Part shown: positions 16,634 to 24,033 of the stretch, in pieces
How the letters are laid out: every line of letters starts with the position of its first letter
How positions within the stretch are numbered: position 1 is the stretch's first letter
Assembly (NCBI GenBank): GCA_934230325.1
Contig: CAKQEP010000011.1
Span: 1 to 58,347, forward strand
Origin: an uncultured Clostridia bacterium
GTDB taxonomy: Bacteria > Bacillota > Clostridia > Christensenellales > CAG-314
Direction: 5' to 3'
DNA length: 58,347 nt
Notes under the pieces: model-generated
Databases searched by the model: none
Told to the model about the DNA's origin: nothing
What the model saw: the letters and a program-made list of their open reading frames with translations, nothing else
Translations under genes and position numbers: made by a program

Positions 16634-16732
16634 TATCTTGCACAAGGTTCACTTCCGTGCGATTATCACGTCAAAAATTTGCCGTCATAAGGATTAGTTT
16701 TGCTATTTGCAAATTTTTTCCTCATAATGACA
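16634..16732 (-). repeat. Hairpin element copy B (full length)
   Basis: On the minus strand it opens with TGTCATTATGAGGA, has a 10-bp inner stem AAAAATTTGC / GCAAATTTTT, and closes with GACGTGATAATCGCACGGAA then GTGAACCTTGTGCAA. Ends match copies C and D, while the inner stem differs but still pairs. Confidence 0.65.
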
Positions 16733-16761
16733 AGTAAAACACCGTGCTAAACTATTTTAAA

Positions 16762-16856
16762 GTGTCATTGCGAGGAGCGATTTTTTAACTTGATAATACT
16801 AATCTATAAAAAAATCGCGACGTGGCAATCTCGCGGAAGCGTACCTTGTGCAATCA
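16762..16856 (+). repeat. Hairpin element copy C (full length, REP-like)
   Basis: It opens with GTGTCATTGCGAGGA, has an inner stem GCGATTTTTT / AAAAAATCGC, and closes with GACGTGGCAATCTCGCGGAA then GCGTACCTTGTGCAA. The head and tail resemble an intergenic palindromic repeat seen across many bacterial genomes; this is from memory, not from a search. Confidence 0.7.
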
Positions 16857-17000
16857 CAACTATTAGCACGTACGTATTATATGCGAGTAGGTAAAGAGTA
16901 TAGTTTGTTGTAGCCTCAATAAAGTAAGGATACTCGTAACCCCAAACCCAACAAAATGCGTGCATATCGTATAAAAAACCTTATAAAACTACTAAAATCA

Positions 17001-17036
17001 AAACAGAGAGAAACGTTGGCTTGTTTCTCTCTGTTT
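17001..17036. repeat. Hairpin repeat copy 2 (AAACAGAGAGAAAC stem)
   Basis: A 14-bp stem (17001-17014 with 17023-17036) nearly identical to the stem-loop at 16382-16420, with a different loop. It lies 84 bp past the end of the minus-strand tex/acetyltransferase pair and may form their 3' end. Confidence 0.65.
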
Positions 17037-17119
17037 GTTGCTGGGTTTAAAAGGTACATTTACTATATTATATGGTTGCTTGGTTTTGGGTGGTTTGTAT
17101 CGTTTGTCGGTTGCGGTTT

Positions 17120-17620
17120 TTAAGGTTGGCATTTGCCCTTTTGGGCGCATTCGCCGCAATCGTGGTTGCAAACGTGTTCCGTCGGGTAGTTGACCATTTT
17201 GTAATGAACGCCTACGCCGTCGATTTCAAAGGGTTTGCCCACCGTTTTGTAACCGAGTTTTGCGTAAAAATCTTTTGCGGTTTCTCTTGCGTTTAGCCAT
17301 ACGCACTCTACCTGATTGTTGAGCGCGACAAACTCCGCCATTTTTACCAACGCAGTGCCGACGAGTTTGTTTCTGCTTTTTGGCTCTACCGCCATACCGC
17401 GCAATCTGTATTGCGGTATCGTTTTTAAAGTCGTATCCGCCGTCACTATCATAGTGGCGCAACCTACCACTTTGCCGTCATCGTCAAAGTAAGCAAGATG
17501 TATCGTACCGATTCTGTCGTCTTCCTCAAAGTTTGCGCTGTCAAGCGGCTTGCCTTGCCGCAAAACGTCGTGACGCAACTGCAATATCTGCTCTTTTGGC
17601 ACTTGCTTTATCGTAATCAT
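17120..17620 (-). CDS. GNAT family N-acetyltransferase with Cys-rich tail
   Basis: This 166-residue acetyl-CoA-dependent transferase of the YjcF/ElaA-like GNAT type has the acetyl-CoA-binding segment around residues 71-92 (YRLRGMAVEPKSRNKLVG) and a late strand with LNARETAKDFYAKLGYKTVG at 109-128. The substrate is unknown. Residues 149-164 add a tail with four Cys and two His (Cys151, 155, 158, 164) that is not part of the usual fold and could bind a metal. It starts 2 bp after the tex stop with GGGAG upstream, so the two are co-transcribed. Confidence 0.88.
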   Translation of the reverse strand: MITIKQVPKEQILQLRHDVLRQGKPLDSANFEEDDRIGTIHLAYFDDDGKVVGCATMIVTADTTLKTIPQYRLRGMAVEPKSRNKLVGTALVKMAEFVALNNQVECVWLNARETAKDFYAKLGYKTVGKPFEIDGVGVHYKMVNYPTEHVCNHDCGECAQKGKCQP

Positions 17621-17622
17621 AA

Positions 17623-19944
17623 CTATTTTCTCCCAAACTTTGCCTGCAAACGCTTTAATGCGTCGTCAAGACTCTCTTGCGGCGGCTGTTTTTTGCCGTC
17701 AAAACGCCTGTTGGCGTCGTTTTTGCCGCCTTTTTGTCCTTTTTGGTTTTTATCCGTTTTGGGTTTATCCCCTTTTGGTTTTTTTCCGTATGGGTTTTGC
17801 GACGTTTTCATCGTTAAACTTATTTTGTTTTTGTTTAGGTCCACGCCCAAAACTTTGACGTGTACGGCGTCGCCCACCGACAGAACTTCTGACGGGTGAG
17901 ATATGTATCCGTCGGCTATCTGGCTGATATGCACCAAGCCGTCTTGATGCACTCCTATATCGACAAATACGCCAAAGTCTATGACGTTGCGTACCGTGCC
18001 GTCCAACTCCATACCTTCCTTCAGGTCCTTTATGTCCAACAAATCGCTGCGAAGTACGGGGGTGGGCAAAGCGTCGCGAATGTCGCGGCCCGGTTTTGAA
18101 ATTTCTTCCACTATATCGTTTAGCGTCGGAACGCCCACTCCTACGGCGTCGGCTACTTTTTGTTCGCCTTCGTTTTTGACGAGCGACGCGAGTTGTTTGA
18201 CGTTGCCGTTTTTAACGTCGTCTTTGGTCAGGTTGAAATGCTCCAAAAGTTTGGTGACGGCGGAATAACTCTCGGGGTGTACGGCGGTGTTGTCCAAAAC
18301 GTCGTCGCCGTCGGTTATCCGCAAAAATCCCGCGCACTGCGTAAAGGCTTTTTGTCCGAGTTTTGGGACTTGTATCAATTGCTTGCGAGAGGTGAATTTT
18401 TTGTCTTTGCGGTATTCCGCTATATTTTTTGCTATGCCGCTGTTTAGCCCCGCAACAAAACTCAAAAGGCGCGGGCTGGCAGTGTTGAGGTCTACGCCGA
18501 CGCTGTTTACGCAATCTTCGACTACGCCGTCCAACACTTCAGTGAGCCTGTTTTGCGGCATATCGTGCTGATACTGACCGACGCCTATGCTCTTGACGTC
18601 GATTTTAATGAGTTCTGCAAGGGGATCTTGCAAACGACGCGCGATAGAAACCGCGCTCCTCAAAGATACGTCGTACTGCGGAAATTCTTCCGCGCCGAGT
18701 TTGCTCGCAGAGTACACGCTCGCGCCCGCTTCGTTGACGACGGCGTAAGAAACGCGGCGGGTTTGGCGGGATATGAGGTCGGCTACAAAAATTTCCGCCT
18801 CTTTGCTCGCCGTGCCGTTGCCTATGCTTATTACGTCTACGCCGTATTTGTTTATCATTTCCGTGAGTTTTTTGCAAGCTTCTTCCGTCTTGTTTTGCGG
18901 CGGCGTGGGGTATACGACTCCCGTGTCGAGTACGTTGCCCTGACTGTCTATGACGGCAATTTTGCACCCCGTGCGGTATGCGGGGTCTACCGCCAAAATC
19001 GTCTTGCCTTTTAGCGGCGGCTGCATAAGTAACGGTTTGAGGTTGACCTTAAACATTTTTATCGCTTGCTCGTTTGCCATATCGGTAAGGTCGCTGCGAA
19101 TTTCTCTCTCCAACGACGGGAAAATAAGGCGGTCGTACGCGTCGGAAACGGTAGCCGTCATCAAATCTCTCGTCGTGCTTTGCGGCAAAATAAACCGCGC
19201 CGCAAGTTTGTTTAACGCCGTTTCTTCGTCGGCTACGACGCTGACCTTTAAACAATCTTCCTTTTCGCCTCTGTTTATCGCAAGAACGCGGTGGCTGGGT
19301 ATCTTGCAAACTTTTTCGCGGTAATCGGCGTACATATCGTAAGTTTTTGCTTCCGGCTTGTCCGGCACGATTTTGGTGACTATCTCGCCTTCTGCCTTGA
19401 TAAACTCTCTCAATACTTTGCGCATCTCCGCGTCGTCGCTGATTCTCTCTGCAATTATGTCGCACGCGCCCTTTACCGCGTCTGCCGCGCAAAGCACTCC
19501 CTTTTCTTCATTGACGTAATTTTGCGCATACGTATCAATGTTTTCCGTCGTAGTCTGCTCAAAAATGACGTCGGCAAGCGGCTCGAGTCCGCGTTCCTTA
19601 GCCACCGACGCGCGAGTCTTTTTCTTCTGTTTAAAGGGGCGATAAATATCTTCGACTTCCGTCAACGTCTGCGCCTTAAACAATGCGAGAGCGATTTCGT
19701 CGGTCATTTTTTGTTGCTCCGTGATGGCGTCGGCAACGTCTTGCTTGCGTTTTTCCAAATTGCGAAGATACTCCAACCTGTCGGCAAAGGCGCGCAGTAC
19801 TTGGTCGTCGCAGTTTCCGTGCATTTCCTTGCGGTAACGCGCAATAAAAGGTATGGTGTTGCCTTCGTCCAACAAATCCGTTATATTTTGACAGTATTCC
19901 GGTTTGAGAGAAAATTCTTCCGCCAGAGATTTGATAATATCCAT
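17623..19944 (-). CDS. tex: Tex-type RNA-binding transcription accessory protein
   Basis: The 773-residue protein has the Tex domain order: helical N-terminal region, a YqgF/RuvX-like nuclease fold (about 320-450, with ILAVDPAYRTGCKIAVID), helix-hairpin-helix repeats (LNTASPRLLSFVAGL onward, about 490-560), and an S1 RNA-binding domain (about 645-715, GMELDGTVRNVIDFGVFVDIG). The C-terminus is a Lys/Gly/Pro-rich basic tail. Tex proteins bind RNA and affect transcription, and in several pathogens virulence gene expression. GAGGT lies before the ATG. It is the first gene of a pair with the acetyltransferase. Confidence 0.96.
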   Translation of the reverse strand: MDIIKSLAEEFSLKPEYCQNITDLLDEGNTIPFIARYRKEMHGNCDDQVLRAFADRLEYLRNLEKRKQDVADAITEQQKMTDEIALALFKAQTLTEVEDIYRPFKQKKKTRASVAKERGLEPLADVIFEQTTTENIDTYAQNYVNEEKGVLCAADAVKGACDIIAERISDDAEMRKVLREFIKAEGEIVTKIVPDKPEAKTYDMYADYREKVCKIPSHRVLAINRGEKEDCLKVSVVADEETALNKLAARFILPQSTTRDLMTATVSDAYDRLIFPSLEREIRSDLTDMANEQAIKMFKVNLKPLLMQPPLKGKTILAVDPAYRTGCKIAVIDSQGNVLDTGVVYPTPPQNKTEEACKKLTEMINKYGVDVISIGNGTASKEAEIFVADLISRQTRRVSYAVVNEAGASVYSASKLGAEEFPQYDVSLRSAVSIARRLQDPLAELIKIDVKSIGVGQYQHDMPQNRLTEVLDGVVEDCVNSVGVDLNTASPRLLSFVAGLNSGIAKNIAEYRKDKKFTSRKQLIQVPKLGQKAFTQCAGFLRITDGDDVLDNTAVHPESYSAVTKLLEHFNLTKDDVKNGNVKQLASLVKNEGEQKVADAVGVGVPTLNDIVEEISKPGRDIRDALPTPVLRSDLLDIKDLKEGMELDGTVRNVIDFGVFVDIGVHQDGLVHISQIADGYISHPSEVLSVGDAVHVKVLGVDLNKNKISLTMKTSQNPYGKKPKGDKPKTDKNQKGQKGGKNDANRRFDGKKQPPQESLDDALKRLQAKFGRK

Positions 19945-20103
19945 TTTTGTTTACCTCGTAGAATACAATAAACTATACCACATAATCGCCGCAAAAGCAA
20001 TTTTTTTGCAGAAAAAAAGGTAACGACAAATTTTGGACGCATTTGTCGGCGGGCGTATAAAGTTCATAAAATTTTATTATTTAATTTACTTTGGTTACTT
20101 TGG

Positions 20104-20131
20104 TTGACATTTACAAAAAACATGATATTAT
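20104..20131 (+). promoter_or_regulatory. Promoter of the oad operon
   Basis: TTGACA (20104-20109) and TATTAT (20126-20131) have a 16-bp spacer. The leader is about 77 nt to the oadA start. Confidence 0.7.
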
Positions 20132-20215
20132 AGTATTGGTAGAGTTTGGGGTTTGTAAAAATTTCCCTTGACAACACCAAAAATATATAATTAAAATCGA
20201 GGAAAAAAGACAGAA

Positions 20216-21595
20216 ATGAAAAAGGTTGCATTTACGGAAACCGTCTTGAGAGACGCAAATCAATCTTTAATCGCGACAAGGTTGCCTTTGGAAAAATTTG
20301 AAGACATTTTGTCGACGATGGACAAGGCGGGATATTATTCCGTCGAGTGTTGGGGCGGCGCAACGTTTGACAGTTGCCTTCGCTTTTTGAGCGAAGATCC
20401 GTGGGAAAGATTGCGTAAAATTCGCCAAAAGATGCCAAACACAAAGTTGCAAATGCTTTTGCGCGGACAAAATCTTTTGGGTTATAAACACTACCCCGAC
20501 GACGTAGTAAAGATGTTTGTGCAAAAAAGCGTAGAAAACGGCGCCGACATCATTCGTATTTTTGACGCTTTAAACGATACGCGCAACATCAAGGTCGCTG
20601 TAGAAGAAACGGTGAAACGCGGCGCAGTCGCAAGCGGCGCAATAAGTTATACCACGAGCCCCGTGCATACCCTCAAAAACTTTGTAGGCGTTGCGCAGGA
20701 AATGAAAAAAATGGGCGTTTCTACCATCTGCGTAAAGGATATGGCAGGCGTAATGGGGCCGCAAGAGGCTTTTGACATCACCAAAGCCCTCAAAGAAGAA
20801 GTCGGTTTGCCCGTTATTCTTCACACGCACTGCACGACAGGGCTTGCTTATGCAACCTATCTTAAAGGCATAGAGGCGGGCGCGGACGTTATAGACACCG
20901 CAACAAGTTGTTTCAGCGGCGGAACAAGCCAACCTGCAACGGAAACTTTGGCGTACCTTCTCAAACAACTCGGTTATCAGGTTGACCTCGATATGGCGGT
21001 ACTCAAAAAGGTTAACGACCACTTTAAACCTATTCGCGACGAGTACATCGCAAACGGAACGCTTATGCCTCGCGCGCTCACTACCGACACCGACGCGCTC
21101 AACTACAAAGTTCCCGGCGGAATGCTCAGCAACCTGTTTTCACAACTCAAGCAACTCAACGCTTTGGACAAACTCGACGCCGTTTTGGAGGAAGTGCCCA
21201 ACGTTCGCAAAGATTTGGGTTATCCCCCGCTCGTCACGCCGATGAGTCAGATGGTAGGCGTGCAAGCGACGCAAAACGTACTTATGGGACATTACAACAG
21301 CATCGGTAAAGAAGTCAAAGCCTACCTTCACGGAGAGTACGGCAAAGCGCCCGGCGAAGTAAACGAGGAACTTCGCAAAAAAGCGTTGGGAGATACTCCG
21401 GTAATCACTTGCCGCTTTGCGGACACTTTAAAACCCGCATTTGAAGAAACAAAACAACAACTCAAAGGCATTGCGAGAAACGACGAAGACGTTTTGAGTT
21501 ATATCGCTTTCCCGCAGGTTGCGGAAAAATTCTTTGCAGACAGAGAAGCGAAGGAACGCAACCACGCCACTTATAGTATAGAAGCGGAGGAATAA
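20216..21595 (+). CDS. oadA: Biotin-dependent decarboxylase carboxyltransferase subunit (OadA-like)
   Basis: The 459-residue protein holds the carboxyltransferase domain shared by oxaloacetate decarboxylase alpha, pyruvate carboxylase B and transcarboxylase 5S. Visible site residues are Asp13 in LRDANQS, Lys174 in CVKDMAG (carboxylated lysine), and the metal ligands His203 and His205 in ILHTHC. The conserved post-barrel domain follows (about 290-450). It lacks the C-terminal biotin domain, which is supplied as a separate protein two genes downstream. With OadG, the biotin carrier and OadB it should form a Na+-pumping decarboxylase, most likely for oxaloacetate. Confidence 0.93.
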   Translation: MKKVAFTETVLRDANQSLIATRLPLEKFEDILSTMDKAGYYSVECWGGATFDSCLRFLSEDPWERLRKIRQKMPNTKLQMLLRGQNLLGYKHYPDDVVKMFVQKSVENGADIIRIFDALNDTRNIKVAVEETVKRGAVASGAISYTTSPVHTLKNFVGVAQEMKKMGVSTICVKDMAGVMGPQEAFDITKALKEEVGLPVILHTHCTTGLAYATYLKGIEAGADVIDTATSCFSGGTSQPATETLAYLLKQLGYQVDLDMAVLKKVNDHFKPIRDEYIANGTLMPRALTTDTDALNYKVPGGMLSNLFSQLKQLNALDKLDAVLEEVPNVRKDLGYPPLVTPMSQMVGVQATQNVLMGHYNSIGKEVKAYLHGEYGKAPGEVNEELRKKALGDTPVITCRFADTLKPAFEETKQQLKGIARNDEDVLSYIAFPQVAEKFFADREAKERNHATYSIEAEE

Positions 21596-21605
21596 AAAAA
21601 TCGTT

Positions 21606-21989
21606 ATGTATACATTATTACTCGACAAACCCACGCAGTTGCCCGCAGGAGACGTGTTTGCAATATCGGGAGTAAGTTTTTTGCTCATCTTTGCGGTGCT
21701 TGCTTTCCTTATCGGAGTAATTTATCTTTTGCGCGCCGTTATGGGCGGAATAAGCAAAAAATCCGATAAAAAATCGTCCGAACCGACGTCAACCGCATCA
21801 CCCGCGCCCGCTCCCGCAACTTTAGTTGCGACGGCAACGTCAAAAATAGGCAGTTGTGGCGGCATCGACCTTTACAACGTCGACCCCAAAGACGCCGCTA
21901 TGGTAATGGCTATTTTGGCGGACGAACTCAAAACCCCTCTCAACCAACTTAAATTTATCAGCATCAAACGTATCGACGAGGTAAAATAA
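21606..21989 (+). CDS. oadG: Sodium pump decarboxylase gamma subunit (OadG-like)
   Basis: The 127-residue protein has one membrane segment (about residues 18-45), a Ser/Pro/Ala-rich linker, and a C-terminal small domain (about 80-127). This is the layout of the OadG family, the small anchor that joins OadA to the membrane subunit OadB. No His-rich end as in Klebsiella OadG is present. It begins 10 bp after oadA and is followed after 1 bp by the biotin carrier. Confidence 0.85.
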   Translation: MYTLLLDKPTQLPAGDVFAISGVSFLLIFAVLAFLIGVIYLLRAVMGGISKKSDKKSSEPTSTASPAPAPATLVATATSKIGSCGGIDLYNVDPKDAAMVMAILADELKTPLNQLKFISIKRIDEVK

Positions 21990-21990
21990 A

Positions 21991-22419
21991 ATGAAATACA
22001 AAGTCAAATTAAACGATAAAGTTTACGAAGTAGAAGTAGAAAAAGGCAACGCAGTCATTATAAACGAATACGAAGCAATAGACGCTCCCAAAGCGGCGCC
22101 CGCACCCGTAGCGGCGGCTCCCGTTGCTCCCCAACCCGCTCCCGCAGCGGCGGCTCCCGTTGCTCCTCAACCCGCTCCCGCAGCGGCGGCTGCTCCCGCG
22201 TCTTCTGCGACGGCAGTAAAGAGTCCGTTGCCCGGCGCAATCATGGACGTAAAAATTTCCGCAGGTCAAGCGGTCAAAAAAGGCGACGTCGTTATGACGA
22301 TAGAAGCCATGAAGATGGAAAACGAAATCAACGCGCCCAAAGACGGCACGGTCACGGCAGTTCACGTGAGCAAAGGCTCAAAAGTAGAGCAAGGCACTCC
22401 CCTCTACGATTTAGCGTAA
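21991..22419 (+). CDS. Biotin carboxyl carrier protein of the Na+-pumping decarboxylase
   Basis: The 142-residue protein has a short N-terminal beta region, a flexible Ala/Pro linker with two near-identical PVAPQPAPAAAA units (residues 45-68), and a biotinyl domain with EAMKMENEI, where Lys108 is the biotinylation site. Linker and domain match GcdC/MmdC-like free-standing carriers. It shuttles the carboxyl group from OadA to OadB. The duplicated linker unit is a tandem DNA repeat and may vary in length between strains. Confidence 0.93.
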   Translation: MKYKVKLNDKVYEVEVEKGNAVIINEYEAIDAPKAAPAPVAAAPVAPQPAPAAAAPVAPQPAPAAAAAPASSATAVKSPLPGAIMDVKISAGQAVKKGDVVMTIEAMKMENEINAPKDGTVTAVHVSKGSKVEQGTPLYDLA

Positions 22420-22441
22420 AAAAAGGGGGTAAAAAGTCCTT

Positions 22442-23668
22442 ATGAATATTTTTGACAGCGTAGCAGAACTGTTTACTAACAGCGGCTTTGCGACACTCGA
22501 TTGGCAAAACTGGATTATGATTGCGGTAGCGTGCGTGCTTTTGTTTTTGGGCATCGCAAAACAGTTTGAACCGCTCCTTTTGGTGGGAATTGCTTTCGGA
22601 ATGCTTCTTACCAACATCGTATCAGACAAAAATGCGGGCGATATGCTCTTTCACGCAGACTTTTGGACGGGCGACAAACTGCTTCCCGGCGGCAAAGTAA
22701 ATTACGCTTTGGTCTTGCAGGAAGGCGGTTTGATAGATATATTGTACATCGGCGTAAAAACAAGCGTGTACCCCTGCCTTATCTTTATGGGCGTAGGCGC
22801 AATGACCGACTTCGGCCCGATGCTCTCCCGCCCCATCAGCCTTATTATGGGAGCGGCGGCGCAATTCGGAATTTATGCGGCCTTTATTTTTGCGTCTACC
22901 GTACTCAGCAAAAACTCTATAGGCGACGCGGGATTTACCCTGCAGGAAGCCGCTTCTATAGGCATAATCGGCGGCGCGGACGGTCCTACCGCTATTTGGT
23001 TGACCAAAAACCTCGCTCCGCACCTTTTGGGAAGTATCGCTATCGCGGCGTACTCCTATATGGCTCTTATCCCGCTGATTCAACCGCCGATAATCAAGTT
23101 GTTCACCACCAAAAAGGAAAGAATGATAAGAATGGACAGCCCCAAACAGGTTTCCAAAGCAACAAAAATCGTTTTCCCTATCTGCGTGACAATTGTGACC
23201 GTTCTTATTCTCCCCTCCGTCGCAGGACTCTTGGGCTGCCTTATGTTCGGCAACCTTCTTAAAGAATGCGGCGTGACGGAAAGACTCAGCGATACAGCCC
23301 AAAACGCATTGATGAATATCGTGACGCTGTTTCTCGGTATCTCCGTCGGCGCAACGGCAACGGCAAGCAGTTTCTTGACTCCGCAAACGCTTCTCATTAT
23401 CGTGCTCGGACTTGCGGCGTTCAGTTTCGCAACCGCCGGCGGCGTGCTTGTGGGCAAATTGCTTTGCTGGATTACCAAAGGCAAAATCAACCCCATGATA
23501 GGCGCGGCAGGCGTTTCCGCAGTACCGATGGCGGCGCGCGTGGTACACAACGTCGGCAGAGAATACGACCTTGACAACCACCTTCTTATGCACGCTATGG
23601 CACCCAACGTCGCAGGCGTTATCGGTAGCGCGGTTGCCGCAGGTTTGCTTATGACCTTCTTTGGATAA
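22442..23668 (+). CDS. oadB: Sodium ion-translocating decarboxylase beta subunit (OadB)
   Basis: The 408-residue polytopic membrane protein couples decarboxylation of carboxybiotin to Na+ export. Family motifs are clear: FMGVGAMTDFGPML near residue 118, IGIIGGADGPTAIW near residue 178 (with the conserved Asp of helix IV), and the C-terminal NHLLMHAMAPNVAGVIGSAVAAG. Length is normal. GGGGGT precedes the ATG. It is the last gene of the four-gene operon and is followed by a strong terminator. Confidence 0.96.
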   Translation: MNIFDSVAELFTNSGFATLDWQNWIMIAVACVLLFLGIAKQFEPLLLVGIAFGMLLTNIVSDKNAGDMLFHADFWTGDKLLPGGKVNYALVLQEGGLIDILYIGVKTSVYPCLIFMGVGAMTDFGPMLSRPISLIMGAAAQFGIYAAFIFASTVLSKNSIGDAGFTLQEAASIGIIGGADGPTAIWLTKNLAPHLLGSIAIAAYSYMALIPLIQPPIIKLFTTKKERMIRMDSPKQVSKATKIVFPICVTIVTVLILPSVAGLLGCLMFGNLLKECGVTERLSDTAQNALMNIVTLFLGISVGATATASSFLTPQTLLIIVLGLAAFSFATAGGVLVGKLLCWITKGKINPMIGAAGVSAVPMAARVVHNVGREYDLDNHLLMHAMAPNVAGVIGSAVAAGLLMTFFG

Positions 23669-23716
23669 CCTTTCGCTTATCGACGCAAAACAAAATTAAC
23701 GATATAAATATCTACC

Positions 23717-23749
23717 AAAGGTTGCCGTTCGACGCGGCAACCTTTTTTT
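23717..23749 (+). terminator. Terminator of the oad operon
   Basis: An 11-bp stem AAAGGTTGCCG / CGGCAACCTTT (23717-23727 with 23735-23745) is followed by four more T. Confidence 0.9.
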
Positions 23750-23781
23750 GTAAACAAAACGCCGCAAAACCAAAACGACGC

Positions 23782-23819
23782 AAAAAAACAACGCGGTCTA
23801 CGGTCAGAACGCGTTGTTT
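23782..23819 (-). terminator. Terminator of the LRR lipoprotein gene
   Basis: On the minus strand the 10-bp stem AAACAACGCG / CGCGTTGTTT (23810-23819 with 23786-23795) is followed by T residues. It faces the gene ending at 24034. Confidence 0.6.
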
Positions 23820-23984
23820 ATAAGGAGAAAATCGGACATAGAAAATAACTATGCTTTTATCTCGGACTGTCTTTGTCTTTTTGATTTGTTTGTTTTTATC
23901 TATCTTATTTTATTGTCTTTTTTTCATCTGCGTTTACTTTGCCTGTTTTTGTCTGCGTTTTTTCTTTAACCTTTTTTAAACGCG

Positions 23985-24013
23985 TCTCCGAGAGTCTTTT
24001 AGGCTCTCGGAGA
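23985..24013. repeat. Inverted repeat between convergent genes
   Basis: A 10-bp stem TCTCCGAGAG / CTCTCGGAGA with a 9-nt loop lies 20 bp past the stop of the LRR lipoprotein. It has no T-run and may stabilise the mRNA 3' end. The rest of 23820-24033 is T-rich and shows no gene. Confidence 0.55.
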
Positions 24014-24033
24014 TACAAAGTAATTTGACAAAG

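Larger units (their letters stand above)
16421..17000. other. Gene-free stretch with repeat elements
   Basis: No open frame with an SD or family resemblance is seen. Apart from three copies of the hairpin element listed separately and the flanking twin stem-loops, the sequence is AT-rich and otherwise featureless. Confidence 0.5.

Noticed and set aside
21991..22419. Frameshift or assembly error in the Ala/Pro-rich biotin carrier repeat
   Set aside because: The repeat is in frame, and Ala/Pro linkers of this kind are usual in biotin carrier proteins.
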